A stretch of 64,000 nt of DNA from assembly GCA_017744935.1 (NCBI GenBank), contig JAGIAI010000001.1, positions 124,001 through 188,000 on the forward strand, given 5' to 3'. A model generated the notes under the pieces. The model saw nothing but the letters and a program-made list of their open reading frames with translations, was not told the origin of the DNA and did no database searches. The position numbers and the translations under genes are program-made. Origin of the DNA: Variovorax sp. GTDB taxonomy: Bacteria; Pseudomonadota; Gammaproteobacteria; Burkholderiales; Burkholderiaceae_C. Shown in pieces: positions 7,720-16,599 of the stretch. Within the stretch, counting starts at the first letter, position 1. Each line of letters begins with the position of its first letter.

Positions 7720-9278
7720 GGGGTTTCGCTCCGTTGCCGCGAAAGCGGCTCTGCCCCGGGGGGCGGCAGGGGATCGTCCAGAAGTGGCGTCCAGTCGCTG
7801 CGCAGCGTCATCGCGCGGCGCGTGTCGTCATCGATCGGCAGCGGGCGATCGCGGCCGGCCTGCCAGCCGCCACCGAGGGCCTTGTAGAGATCGACGAGGC
7901 TTTGCACCACGCTGCCTTGCGTGCTCACGAGCTGCTCCTGCTGGCTGAAGAGCGTGCGTTGCGAATCGAGCACGCGCTGGAAGTCGACCAGCCCTTCCCG
8001 GTACTGGATCGTCGCGATGTCGAGCGAGCGGCGCGCGGCCTGCACCGCGCCTTGAAGGAGATCGATCTGCGCACGATTGCTCGCGAAGCCGACGGCGGCA
8101 TCGTCCATCTCGCGCGCGGCGGTCAGCACCGTGTTCTGGTACTGCTCCTGCAGTTCGCGGAAGCGCGCGTCCTGCACCAGCACCTGGTTCTTGAGATTGC
8201 CGTGATCGAACACGTTCCACACCAGCGCCGGGCCGATTGCCCAGCTTGCGGTGTTCGACGAACCCGCGAGCGAAGTCGCCGAGAGGCCGAGCGTGCCGCC
8301 GAGTGCGATCGAGGGATAGAGCGCCGCCTCGCTCACGCCGATCAGCGCCGACTGCGCTGCGAGCTGCATCTCGGCCGTGCGCACATCAGGGCGCCGCCGC
8401 AGCAGGTCGGCGGGCACATCGACGATCAGCCCGAGTTCCGCACGCGGGATGCGGCCCTGCCCTGCCTGCATCTCCCGCAGCGGGCCCGGCGGTCGGCCGA
8501 GCAGCACGGCAAGTGCGTTCTGCGTCTGGCGCAAGATGCCTTCGAACTCGGGGATGGTCGCGAGCGTGCCGAGATACAGCGAACGCGCCTGCTGCACATC
8601 GAGCTCGGACTCGTTGCCGCTCTTGAACAGCCGTTCGGTGATCTGGAGGCTGCGTTTCTGGATCTCGGCGTTCTCGTGCGCGATGCGAAGGCGCAGCTCG
8701 GTCGTGCGGATGCTGCCGTACAGGCTGGCCGCCTGCGCCGCGACCAGCACCTGCACATCGTCGTACTGCGCAATGCTCGCGAAATAGGCCGCGTCGGCCG
8801 ACTCGATGCCGCGCCGGTATTTGCCCCAGAAGTCGATCTCCCAGGCGATGTTGAAGCCCGCGCTGGCGCTCCAGAAGGCGGTGCTCGTGCCGCGCGACTG
8901 GCGCTGGCCCGCGCGCGCCGCATTGGCGTTGACCTGCTGCACCTGCGGATAGAGGCCGCTGCCCGCGATGCCGAGCTGCGCGCGCGACTCGAGGATGCGC
9001 ATCGCCGCAAGTCGCACACTCGGATTGCGGCGATGGGCCTCGGCCACGAGATCGTCGAGCACAGGGTCGCCGAAGCTGCGCCACCAGTCGTCGTCCACCG
9101 GCCTCGCGCGTGGCAAGGCATCGGTAGACAACGTGCGCGCGGCCTCGCCGGACCAGTCCTTCGCCCAGGGCACCGTGGGCCGGGCGAAGTCCGGCCCGAG
9201 CATGGTGCAGCCGCCCAGCGCCAGGCACGCGGACCAAACCAGGGTCGCAACAGGCCAACGCTGGGTCGCGGCCGGCAT
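7716..9278 (-). CDS. NodT-family outer-membrane efflux lipoprotein (TolC-like)
   Basis: This 520-residue protein is read from ATG 9278. The track's 9311 start is a TTG inside the upstream gene. A lipoprotein signal ends in LALGGC, followed by TMLGPDFARP, the usual NodT opening. The body is two OEP repeats rich in coiled coil, with VDVPADLLRRRPDVRTAEMQ in the middle, the conserved hallmark of these channels. It forms the outer-membrane exit duct for tripartite pumps. It starts 4 bp after the AI-2E-family gene ends and is coupled to the HlyD gene, so this is a complete export set. Confidence 0.92.
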   Translation of the reverse strand: MPAATQRWPVATLVWSACLALGGCTMLGPDFARPTVPWAKDWSGEAARTLSTDALPRARPVDDDWWRSFGDPVLDDLVAEAHRRNPSVRLAAMRILESRAQLGIAGSGLYPQVQQVNANAARAGQRQSRGTSTAFWSASAGFNIAWEIDFWGKYRRGIESADAAYFASIAQYDDVQVLVAAQAASLYGSIRTTELRLRIAHENAEIQKRSLQITERLFKSGNESELDVQQARSLYLGTLATIPEFEGILRQTQNALAVLLGRPPGPLREMQAGQGRIPRAELGLIVDVPADLLRRRPDVRTAEMQLAAQSALIGVSEAALYPSIALGGTLGLSATSLAGSSNTASWAIGPALVWNVFDHGNLKNQVLVQDARFRELQEQYQNTVLTAAREMDDAAVGFASNRAQIDLLQGAVQAARRSLDIATIQYREGLVDFQRVLDSQRTLFSQQEQLVSTQGSVVQSLVDLYKALGGGWQAGRDRPLPIDDDTRRAMTLRSDWTPLLDDPLPPPGAEPLSRQRSETP

Positions 9279-9282
9279 GCCT

Positions 9283-10380
9283 TCAGTCGGCCGGCGCCGG
9301 ACTCGCCGCAACCCAGCCCATGAAGATCTGGTAGCCGAGCGCGAGCAAGGTGGCGCCGACGAACATGCCGAGGATGCCTGCCGTCGCCATGCCGCCGAGC
9401 GCGCCGATCAGGATCACAGGCATCGGCGCGTCGACGCCGCGGCCGAGCATCAGCGGCTTGAGCACGTTGTCGGCCATGCCCGCGACCAGCAGCAGCACGG
9501 TGTAGGCGATGCCGGCGGTGGTGCTTTGGTCGCCGCGCGTCCAGAGCCAGATGATCGCGGGCAGACTCACGATGATCGCCGGCACCTGCGCGATGCCGAG
9601 CACCAGCACGATCACCGAAAGCACCCCCGCCCACGGAATGCCCGCAATCAGCAGGCACACCCCGACGATGATGGCCTGGATGAAGGCCACGCCGATCACG
9701 CCCTGCGCCACCGCGCGGACCGTCGCCGTCGAAAGCTTTGCGAACTCGACGCCGCGCGCGGGCCCGATGATGCGCACGAAGATCGCGTGCATGGCCCGGC
9801 TGCCGGCCTCGCCGAAGGCCATCACGATGCCCGCGACGATGATCGCCGCGAGGAACATCAGCATCGCTCCGCCGATGCCCGCGACCGCGCCGAGCGCAGT
9901 GCGCGCAAGGTTGCCGATCTTCGGCTGCATGCTCTGCACCAGCGCCGGCAGATCGTCGTGAGCCTGCGTCCAGATCGTGAAGACTTTCTTGCCGACGATC
10001 GGCCATTGCGCAACGCTCTCGCGCGGCGCCGGCAGTTGCAGCGAGTTGTTCTGCACGTTGGCGATCAGTTGCCGCACCGAATCGCCCACGGAGCTCAGGA
10101 GCACCGCGGTCGGGACGATGATCAGCACGATGCCCGCGAGCACCAGCACGGTCGCCGCGAGCCCCTGCCGGCCGCCCATGCGCCGCGCAAGCGACTGCTG
10201 CGCCGGATAGAGCGTGATCGCGAGGATCAGCGACCACGCGATCAGCGTCAGGAATGGCGAGAAGACGCGATAGCACAGCAACGCGAGCACGACCACGAGG
10301 CCGGCGCGAATCAGCACGTCCATCAGGGCGGACGCGCCGCGAGAGACGAGTTCGTCGTTGGTTCCGTCAGGCATCTGCAT
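9283..10380 (-). CDS. AI-2E family transporter (multi-pass permease)
   Basis: This 365-residue membrane protein has paired N-terminal helices (GLVVVLALLCYRVFSPFLTLIA...), a soluble linker (about 100-155), then five or six further helices. It includes the AI-2E family segment GVEFAKLSTATVRAVAQGVIGVAFIQAI and the C-terminal DNVLKPLMLGRG. The family includes autoinducer exporters, Na+/H+ antiporters and many members of unknown cargo, so the name does not imply quorum sensing. ATG 10380 is used, and an in-frame ATG lies two codons later. It follows the VIT-like gene by 18 bp. Confidence 0.88.
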   Translation of the reverse strand: MQMPDGTNDELVSRGASALMDVLIRAGLVVVLALLCYRVFSPFLTLIAWSLILAITLYPAQQSLARRMGGRQGLAATVLVLAGIVLIIVPTAVLLSSVGDSVRQLIANVQNNSLQLPAPRESVAQWPIVGKKVFTIWTQAHDDLPALVQSMQPKIGNLARTALGAVAGIGGAMLMFLAAIIVAGIVMAFGEAGSRAMHAIFVRIIGPARGVEFAKLSTATVRAVAQGVIGVAFIQAIIVGVCLLIAGIPWAGVLSVIVLVLGIAQVPAIIVSLPAIIWLWTRGDQSTTAGIAYTVLLLVAGMADNVLKPLMLGRGVDAPMPVILIGALGGMATAGILGMFVGATLLALGYQIFMGWVAASPAPAD

Positions 10381-10398
10381 GCTCGTCTCCCCTTGGCA

Positions 10399-11040
10399 TC
10401 AACCGCCCAGCGCGATGATGACGGCCTGGATGCCGGCCCCGAGTGCCGCCATCACGAATGCCGCGCGCCATGGCCTCAGGCCGGCGTAGCGGCCCCATTC
10501 ATGGCCGCACAGGAACATCATCGCGATCCCGATGGCTGCCGACACGCGCATCGCGGGGCGCACTTCGGTAAAGAAGAAGAACGGCAGCACCGGCGGAAAG
10601 GTCGATGCGAAGACCAGCAGGAAGACGCCGATGCCGCCCACCAGATCCTGCCGCGTCAGTTCGGCAACCGGTGCCACGTTCGCAGGCTGCGCCACCATCC
10701 ACTGCCGCGTGCGTTCGAGATCGGAAGGCCCGAGCGCACTTGCGAGCGGACCCAGCTCCTGTGCGATGAGGCCGTGGGCCGGTTCGGGCCCGCCTCCCGC
10801 GATCACCTCGCGCCAGAGCCGCGCCTGCCGCGCCCGGGTGACGAGGTTGCGCAGCACATACATCACGGCATCGACGAAACCCCAGGCGAGATTGCAGCCG
10901 ATCGCCGCGATGAGCATCTCACGCACCTCTTTCTCGCCGGCGGTGGCCACGCTCAAGGTCCCCGTGAAGCTCAGGACCATGAACAGGCCGAAGAGGATCT
11001 CGGAATTGCGGTCGATCGGATCGAGAACACGAGTGCCCAT
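10399..11040 (-). CDS. VIT1/CCC1-family-like membrane protein
   Basis: This 213-residue protein is read from ATG 11040 with GGGGAGGAG upstream. The track's 11085 start lies before that site. It begins DPIDRNSEILFGLFMVLSFTGTLSVATAG, resembling the first helix of VIT1/CCC1 metal transporters and their bacterial relatives. Three C-terminal helices (DLVGGIGVFLLVFASTFPPVLP..., MRVSAAIGIAMMFLCGHEWGRYAG, AFVMAALGAGIQAVIIALGG) complete the protein. It is shorter than the usual metal-transporting members, so the ion specificity is open. It lies 51 bp downstream of arcC on the same strand. Confidence 0.7.
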   Translation of the reverse strand: MGTRVLDPIDRNSEILFGLFMVLSFTGTLSVATAGEKEVREMLIAAIGCNLAWGFVDAVMYVLRNLVTRARQARLWREVIAGGGPEPAHGLIAQELGPLASALGPSDLERTRQWMVAQPANVAPVAELTRQDLVGGIGVFLLVFASTFPPVLPFFFFTEVRPAMRVSAAIGIAMMFLCGHEWGRYAGLRPWRAAFVMAALGAGIQAVIIALGG

Positions 11041-11091
11041 CTGAACTCCTCCCCTATGTTGGCGGGGGCGGCATCCTGCCGCCACCTCGAC

Positions 11092-12030
11092 CTATCTGGC
11101 AAGCACGATGCCGGACGCCGCCGAAGATACAGTGGTTCCCGCCTCGCCCGCAATGATTCTTTCCAGGTCCCCGAGCGCGCCGATCGCGGCGGTCTTCCCC
11201 GTCGCCTTCGCGAACCGGCAGGCCGCAGCCACCTTCGGCCCCATCGAGCCTGCGGGAAAGGTCATGGCCGAAAGCGAGTCCGGCGTCGCGCGGCGAATGG
11301 CGCGCTGCGTCGGCTTGCCCCAGTCGACATACACCGCGTCGGCATCGGTGAGCATCACGTACAGATCGGCCTTGAGTTCGCGCGCCAGCAACTCCGTGGC
11401 GAAGTCCTTGTCAATCACGCACTCCACGCCGCCGAGCTTGCGGTGAGCGCCCGCTTCATAGGCCGCGGGAATGCCGCCACCACCGGCCGCGATGACGATG
11501 GTGTTGTGCTCCAGCAGCCACTTGATCGGCCGCAGCTCAAAGATGCGCTTCGGCTCCGGCGAGGCCACCACGCGCCGCCATTTGTCCCCGTCCTGCTTGA
11601 AGACCCAGGACTTCTCGGCCGCGAGCCGATCGGCAACTTCCTTGGCGTAGACGGGGCCGATGAACTTGGTCGGGTTCGCGAAGGCCGGGTCCTTCGGGTC
11701 GACCTCGATCATCGTCAGGAGCGTCGCGAAGGGCCGCTCGAACGGCAGCAGGTTGCCCAGTTCCTGCTCGATCATGTAGCCGATCATCCCTTCGGTCTCC
11801 GCATCGAGCACATCGAGCGGATAGGTCTCCACGTCGGCGTAGGCCGCGCCCTGAAGCGCGAGCAGGCCCACCTGCGGGCCATTGCCATGGCCGACCACCA
11901 TGTCGTGCTGGCGCGCGACCGGCGCGAGCGCCCTGGCAGCGATGCGGATGTTCTCGCGTTGGTTCTCCGAGGTCATGGGCTGACCGCGTCGCAGCAGCGC
12001 ATTTCCGCCGAGCGCGGTGACGATGAGCAT
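11092..12030 (-). CDS. arcC: Carbamate kinase
   Basis: This 312-residue enzyme makes ATP from carbamoyl phosphate and ADP, the energy-yielding last step of the arginine deiminase pathway. Visible family features are [15 protein letters not shown] near the N-terminus, [16 protein letters not shown] (about 47-62), [15 protein letters not shown] (about 178-192), [13 protein letters not shown] and [15 protein letters not shown]. It starts 2 bp after arcB ends, which implies translational coupling. Length is normal for the family. Confidence 0.96.
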   Translation of the reverse strand: MLIVTALGGNALLRRGQPMTSENQRENIRIAARALAPVARQHDMVVGHGNGPQVGLLALQGAAYADVETYPLDVLDAETEGMIGYMIEQELGNLLPFERPFATLLTMIEVDPKDPAFANPTKFIGPVYAKEVADRLAAEKSWVFKQDGDKWRRVVASPEPKRIFELRPIKWLLEHNTIVIAAGGGGIPAAYEAGAHRKLGGVECVIDKDFATELLARELKADLYVMLTDADAVYVDWGKPTQRAIRRATPDSLSAMTFPAGSMGPKVAAACRFAKATGKTAAIGALGDLERIIAGEAGTTVSSAASGIVLAR

Positions 12031-12032
12031 GG

Positions 12033-13037
12033 TCAGTCTCCCATCGTCGCCACCAGGATGGCCTTGATCGTATGCATGCGGTTCTCGGCCTGCTCGAAGG
12101 CGATGTTGTATTCGGACTCGAACACCTCGTCGGTCACTTCGAGGCCGTTCTTGATGCCGTAGGTGTCGGCGATCTGCTTGCCGAGCACGGTCTCGCTGTC
12201 GTGGAACGCTGGCAGGCAGTGCATCAGCTTGACGTGCGGGTTGCCGCTGGCCTTCATCAGCTCAGAGTTGACCTGGTAGGCCTTCAGCAGGTCGATGCGC
12301 TCCTTCCAGACTTCCTTGGGCTCGCCCATCGACACCCAGACATCGGTGTGAATGAAGTCCACGCCCTTGACCGCCGCCTTCGGATCGTCGGTGACGGTGA
12401 GCTTGCCGCCGTAGCGCTTCTCCAGGTCGCGTGCAATGTTCAGGAATTCGTCGGCCGGCCAGAGCGACTTGGGCCCGCAAATGCGTACATCCATGCCCAT
12501 GAGGCAGCCCACGATCATCAATGAATGGCCCATGTTGTTGCGGGTGTCACCCATGAAGGCGTACTTGATCTCGTGGATCGGCCGGTCGCTGTACTCGCGC
12601 ATGGTCATCACGTCGGCGAGCATCTGCGTCGGGTGATATTCGTCCGTGAGCCCATTGAAGACCGGCACGCCCGCGTACTTCGCGAGCGTTTCCACACCAT
12701 GCTGGCTCGATCCGCGGTATTCGATCGCGTCATACATGCGGCCCAGTACGCGCGCAGTGTCCTTGAATGACTCCTTGTGGCCGATCTGCGAGCCCGCCGG
12801 GTCCAGGTAGGTCACATGCGCGCCCTGATCGTGGCAGGCCACTTCGAACGAGCAGCGCGTGCGCGTGGAAGTCTTCTCGAAGATCAGGCAGATCTGTTTG
12901 CCCAGCAGATGGCGCTGCTCGGTGCGCGCGTACTTGGCACGCTTGAGGTCGCGCGCCAGGTCGAGCAGGTAGCGGAACTCGCGCTGGGTGTAGTCCTGCA
13001 CGGTCAGCAGGGAGCGGTTGCGCAGATTGAAGCTCAT
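12033..13037 (-). CDS. arcB: Ornithine carbamoyltransferase, catabolic
   Basis: This 334-residue enzyme starts at ATG 13037 behind TCAGGAG. The carbamoyl-phosphate motif is [15 protein letters not shown] (about 54-68). [12 protein letters not shown] (about 134-145), SMGE and the ornithine-binding MHCLPAFHD (about 272-280) follow. In this setting it phosphorolyses citrulline to ornithine and carbamoyl phosphate. The position between arcA and arcC (17 bp and 2 bp gaps) marks it as catabolic rather than biosynthetic argF. Ornithine is also the substrate of the SpeF enzyme in the same run. Confidence 0.96.
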   Translation of the reverse strand: MSFNLRNRSLLTVQDYTQREFRYLLDLARDLKRAKYARTEQRHLLGKQICLIFEKTSTRTRCSFEVACHDQGAHVTYLDPAGSQIGHKESFKDTARVLGRMYDAIEYRGSSQHGVETLAKYAGVPVFNGLTDEYHPTQMLADVMTMREYSDRPIHEIKYAFMGDTRNNMGHSLMIVGCLMGMDVRICGPKSLWPADEFLNIARDLEKRYGGKLTVTDDPKAAVKGVDFIHTDVWVSMGEPKEVWKERIDLLKAYQVNSELMKASGNPHVKLMHCLPAFHDSETVLGKQIADTYGIKNGLEVTDEVFESEYNIAFEQAENRMHTIKAILVATMGD

Positions 13038-13054
13038 TTGAGTCTCCTGAAAGA

Positions 13055-14278
13055 TCAATACGCCGGGTCACGGGAGATCGGGCAGGTCATGCAATGACCA
13101 CCTCCTCGTCCGCGGCCGAGTTCCGCGCCACGCACGGTGATGACTTCGATCCCCGCCTTGCGCAGCAACGTGTTGGTGTGCGTGTTGCGGTCATAGGCCA
13201 CGACCACGCCGGGTTCGAGCGCGACGACGTTGTTGCCGTCGTCCCATTGCTCGCGCTGGGCCTGCCAGGCGTTGCCGCCGGTGTCGACCACGCGCATCTT
13301 CGGGATGCCCAGGGCCTCCTTGACGACATCGAACATGTGGCCTTTGTCCGCGCGGATGTCGAGCGTGTCGCCCTCCCCTGGCCGCACGCTGTAGCAGCGC
13401 ACCTGGTCGGACACCTCGCGGAATGCGGTGACGACTTCGCGGTCGCAGAAACTGAACACCGTATCCAGGTGCATCGCCGCGCGACTCTTGGGCATCAGGC
13501 AGCCGATCACGCGCTCGGCAGCCTTGTTCGCGAACAGTTGCTGCGCGACCTGGAACACCGCCTGTCGCGTCGTGCGTTCACCCATGCCGATCAGCACCAC
13601 GCCTTTTCCGATCGGCATCACATCGCCGCCTTCCATGGTCGATGCGCCGTATGGCTCGTCGGAATCGCCCCACCAGATCTTGAAATCCGCACCCTTGAAC
13701 CGCGGATTGAACTTGTAGACAGCGCGTTGAAGCAGCGTCTCGGGTTTGCGCGCGGGCCAGTACATCGGGTTGCAAGTCACGCCGTTGTAGATCCAGCACG
13801 ACGGGTCGCGCTGGAACAGGGTGTTCGGGATCGGCGGCAGCAGAAAGTCGGTGCCGCCCATGGCCTCTTCGAGCAGCGTCGACCATTCGCTCTTGGGCAC
13901 ATCGAGCACCGCTATGCCGCCGATCAGGTGCTCCGCAAGCTTTTCGGCCGGCATCTCGTCGAGCCACGCGCGCAGTTGCGATACGCCGAGCCCCACGTCG
14001 TTGAGAGTGATACGCCTGTCGAGCACCCATGCGCGGCCCTCGGAGTCCTTCAGCGCCTCGGCCAGCATGTCGTGCAGGTCGATGACCTCCACGCCGCGCT
14101 CGCGCATCTTGAGCACGAAGTCGTAGTGGTCCTTCTGCGCTTCCTGCACCCACAGGACGTCGTCGAACAGCAGTTCCTGCGCGTTCCCAGGTGTCAGGCG
14201 CTGGTGGGCGAGTCCGGGCCGACAGACCATGACGGTCCTGAGCTTGCCGACTTCGCTGTGTACTCCGAGCTTTTGCAT
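13055..14278 (-). CDS. arcA: Arginine deiminase
   Basis: This 407-residue enzyme hydrolyses arginine to citrulline and ammonia. It shows the N-terminal [35 protein letters not shown] (about 152-168), [19 protein letters not shown] and the C-terminal catalytic-cysteine motif [14 protein letters not shown]. It leads arcB by 17 bp. Ammonia release can counter cytoplasmic acidification, which fits the decarboxylases upstream. Start ATG 14278 is preceded by AAGGAGACTC. Confidence 0.97.
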   Translation of the reverse strand: MQKLGVHSEVGKLRTVMVCRPGLAHQRLTPGNAQELLFDDVLWVQEAQKDHYDFVLKMRERGVEVIDLHDMLAEALKDSEGRAWVLDRRITLNDVGLGVSQLRAWLDEMPAEKLAEHLIGGIAVLDVPKSEWSTLLEEAMGGTDFLLPPIPNTLFQRDPSCWIYNGVTCNPMYWPARKPETLLQRAVYKFNPRFKGADFKIWWGDSDEPYGASTMEGGDVMPIGKGVVLIGMGERTTRQAVFQVAQQLFANKAAERVIGCLMPKSRAAMHLDTVFSFCDREVVTAFREVSDQVRCYSVRPGEGDTLDIRADKGHMFDVVKEALGIPKMRVVDTGGNAWQAQREQWDDGNNVVALEPGVVVAYDRNTHTNTLLRKAGIEVITVRGAELGRGRGGGHCMTCPISRDPAY

Positions 14279-14298
14279 GATGAGTCTCCTTGTATGGG

Positions 14299-15204
14299 CT
14301 ATTCGGGCAAGGCCATGAGCTCGAAGAATTCGAGCGTCTCGCGATCCGGCTCCTTCAAATAGGTTCGGTAGATGGTGGGTAGATCGGGGGAGCGATAGAT
14401 GCGGCTCAAAGCCCGGTCCACCACGAGGCGGAACTCGTCGTCGTTGCGACGCACTGCAAACGCCATCAGTTCACGACGGAAGAGGCGATCGAGAACCACG
14501 AGGTTCGACTTTGACGCGTTGCGCCCAACCGCATCAAGCAACAGCGGACGTCCGTCGAAGAAGGCGTCGACTCGCCGATCGACCACAGCCTGCACACCTT
14601 CGGACGTGTCCGCAACGGAGACGACGTCGATTGCAATGCGACGCTGCGCAAGGCGGTCGACGAGCGCCCTTTCGACCACGGTTCCCTTGACCACCGCGAG
14701 CGAGCGCCGCTCCGGCGCACTGGTCCCGCGCCAGATCACTGCCTGGGGCGGCTCCTGCCCGGTCAGCACCTGGACCAGGCGCACCGGCGCATCCGAGCGG
14801 ATGACCGCGTTGACCCCGACGAACCCCACCGGGATCGAGAAGCTGACCTGCGCGCGGCGCTCCAGCGTGGGGACCGCGCCGCACAACATGTCGATCTTGC
14901 CGTCCGCCACTGCGCGGAAGCGGTCCTCCATCGAGACCTGAACGAGTTCGATGTTGAGCGCCGGCAGTTTCAGTTCCTGCTTCGCCGCATCGCCGACCTT
15001 CGTGCACAGCGCGATCGCGTAGCCGGTGACCTTGCCTGTCTCGTCCTTCTGCGTGAGCGACGAGCCGTCGGAGACATAGCCGACGACGAACTTGCCCGAT
15101 TCGCGCAGCTTGTCGAGCGTGCCCGCAGCCAACGCGGCGCCGGCATTGAGCAGTACCGCGCCGATGACCACGTGGAAGATATTCCGGGGTTTGAGGTATC
15201 GCAT
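14299..15204 (-). CDS. Periplasmic solute-binding protein, SBP_bac_3 type (orphan)
   Basis: This 301-residue protein starts at ATG 15204 with GGGGAGGGAAG upstream. The track's longer 15696 start runs through the antiporter gene in another frame. A signal peptide ends GAALAAG. The mature protein follows the polar-amino-acid-binding pattern: [53 protein letters not shown] and a C-terminal lobe ending [16 protein letters not shown]. No permease or ATPase gene accompanies it. It may serve a transporter encoded elsewhere or act as a sensor. A basic amino acid ligand is likely from context only. Confidence 0.85.
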   Translation of the reverse strand: MRYLKPRNIFHVVIGAVLLNAGAALAAGTLDKLRESGKFVVGYVSDGSSLTQKDETGKVTGYAIALCTKVGDAAKQELKLPALNIELVQVSMEDRFRAVADGKIDMLCGAVPTLERRAQVSFSIPVGFVGVNAVIRSDAPVRLVQVLTGQEPPQAVIWRGTSAPERRSLAVVKGTVVERALVDRLAQRRIAIDVVSVADTSEGVQAVVDRRVDAFFDGRPLLLDAVGRNASKSNLVVLDRLFRRELMAFAVRRNDDEFRLVVDRALSRIYRSPDLPTIYRTYLKEPDRETLEFFELMALPE

Positions 15205-15218
15205 GGTCTTCCCTCCCC

Positions 15219-16547
15219 TTATGCAGCGCGAGCGCTTGCGATCCTGGCGGCAAAGCGCGGCGCGATGAAGCCGTAGATGATGAAACCGATCGCCATCACC
15301 AGCATGCCGCCGAGCACGGCGTCCTTGCCCGAGGCATAGAGCGCGTACACCGAATACAGCATTGCGATCACGGCAATGATCGCGTTGCGCCTGTAGATTC
15401 CAGGCTCGACGCCTGCATTGCGCATGATCACGAACAGCGCCGAGAGCGAGATGATGTAAGGCACCACGTTCGTCACCACCGCGAGATTCACGAGTGCGGC
15501 GAACTGCTTGCTGAGGTCTGGCGAGATCGTCGACAGCGCCATCACCGACTGCACCACACCCATGATCACCATGCCTGCGATCGGCGCACCCGCCGCGCTC
15601 GCCTTGCCGAAGATCGCCGGGAACATCTGGGTGTCGGCCGCATCCTTGGCGGTCTGCGCGAGCGTGAACTGCCAACCCAGCAGCGAGCCGACGCAAGCCA
15701 TCGCCGCCAGCGCCATGACGGTCTGACCGACCGCCGGGCTGAACATCTGCGTGTACGCGAGGCCGAACGGGCCGGTCGACTTGGCCAGATCGGCATTCGG
15801 CACGATGCCCTGGATCACCGTGGTCGAGAGGATGTAGATCACCGCCGCGCCCAGCGTTCCGAACATGCAGGCAAGCGGCACATCACGCTTGGGGTTCTCC
15901 ACCGCCGAGGCGTTCTGCGAGGCAGACTCCATGCCGAGAAAGGCCCACAGGGTCAGGGAGATGCTGGAACCCATGCCCTCTCCGATGCTCAGGCCCTTCG
16001 GATTCCACGCCGCCGAGAAGGTCTGGCTGCTGAACCAGAACCACCCCGCGATCGAGATGAAACCCACCGGCAGGATCACGCCCCACACCGTGATGGACCC
16101 GATGCGGCCGGTGAGCTTGGGCCCGCCGAAGTTCGCGACCGTGGTGATCCAAAGCAGCGCGACGACACCGATGCAGGTCGAGATCGCCGAAGACGTCAGG
16201 ACCGGAAAGAACGCCGCAAGGTAGCCCAGCGCGGAACTCGCCACCGCCACGTTCGCAATCGCGAGCGAGAGGAAGTAGAGAAAGAAGACGTTGAAGTAGC
16301 CGTCTTTCCCGTAAGCGTCCTCGGCATACGCCGCCATGCCGCCCGAGCGCTGGTTGAACACCCCCGCCTGCGCGAAGCTATAGGCAATCGCGAGCGAGCC
16401 GAGCGCCGTCACGATCCACGAGAGCAGCGAAATCGCGCCGACCTGCGCCATGTTGGCGGGCAGCATGATGATCCCGGAACCCATCATGTTGACCGTCACG
16501 ATGAAGGTCAACTGCATTACGCCCATCTTCTTTTCCTGAACGGCCAT
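15219..16547 (-). CDS. potE: Putrescine/ornithine antiporter PotE (APC superfamily)
   Basis: This 442-residue, twelve-helix protein closely resembles E. coli PotE along its length: KKMGVMQLTFIVTVNMMGSG at the N-terminus, then IIMLPANMAQVG, VANFGGPKLTGRIGSITVWG, SISLTLWAFLGMESASQNAS and CVGSLLGWQFTLAQTAKDAA. PotE exchanges ornithine for putrescine across the inner membrane. It lies 52 bp downstream of the speF-like gene, the same pairing as in enterobacteria. It could also accept arginine/ornithine in an ArcD-like role, since no arcD is present. Confidence 0.92.
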   Translation of the reverse strand: MAVQEKKMGVMQLTFIVTVNMMGSGIIMLPANMAQVGAISLLSWIVTALGSLAIAYSFAQAGVFNQRSGGMAAYAEDAYGKDGYFNVFFLYFLSLAIANVAVASSALGYLAAFFPVLTSSAISTCIGVVALLWITTVANFGGPKLTGRIGSITVWGVILPVGFISIAGWFWFSSQTFSAAWNPKGLSIGEGMGSSISLTLWAFLGMESASQNASAVENPKRDVPLACMFGTLGAAVIYILSTTVIQGIVPNADLAKSTGPFGLAYTQMFSPAVGQTVMALAAMACVGSLLGWQFTLAQTAKDAADTQMFPAIFGKASAAGAPIAGMVIMGVVQSVMALSTISPDLSKQFAALVNLAVVTNVVPYIISLSALFVIMRNAGVEPGIYRRNAIIAVIAMLYSVYALYASGKDAVLGGMLVMAIGFIIYGFIAPRFAARIASARAA

Positions 16548-16599
16548 CGTCGTCTCCTTGGTTTGCTATCCGCGGGGTCCGCTCCACCTCCGTGCTGCG

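Noticed and set aside
9279-9311. Upstream start for the NodT-type gene at 9311
   Set aside because: The codon is TTG and lies within the AI-2E gene. ATG 9278 gives a proper lipoprotein signal.
9283-10380. Quorum-sensing role for the AI-2E family gene
   Set aside because: The family name covers many unrelated transporters and no luxS or lsr genes are nearby.
8968-12162. 1064-residue plus-strand ORF
   Set aside because: It runs antisense across the NodT, AI-2E, VIT-like and arcC genes, is extremely rich in Arg, His and Asp, and has no recognisable domain. It is a high-GC shadow frame.
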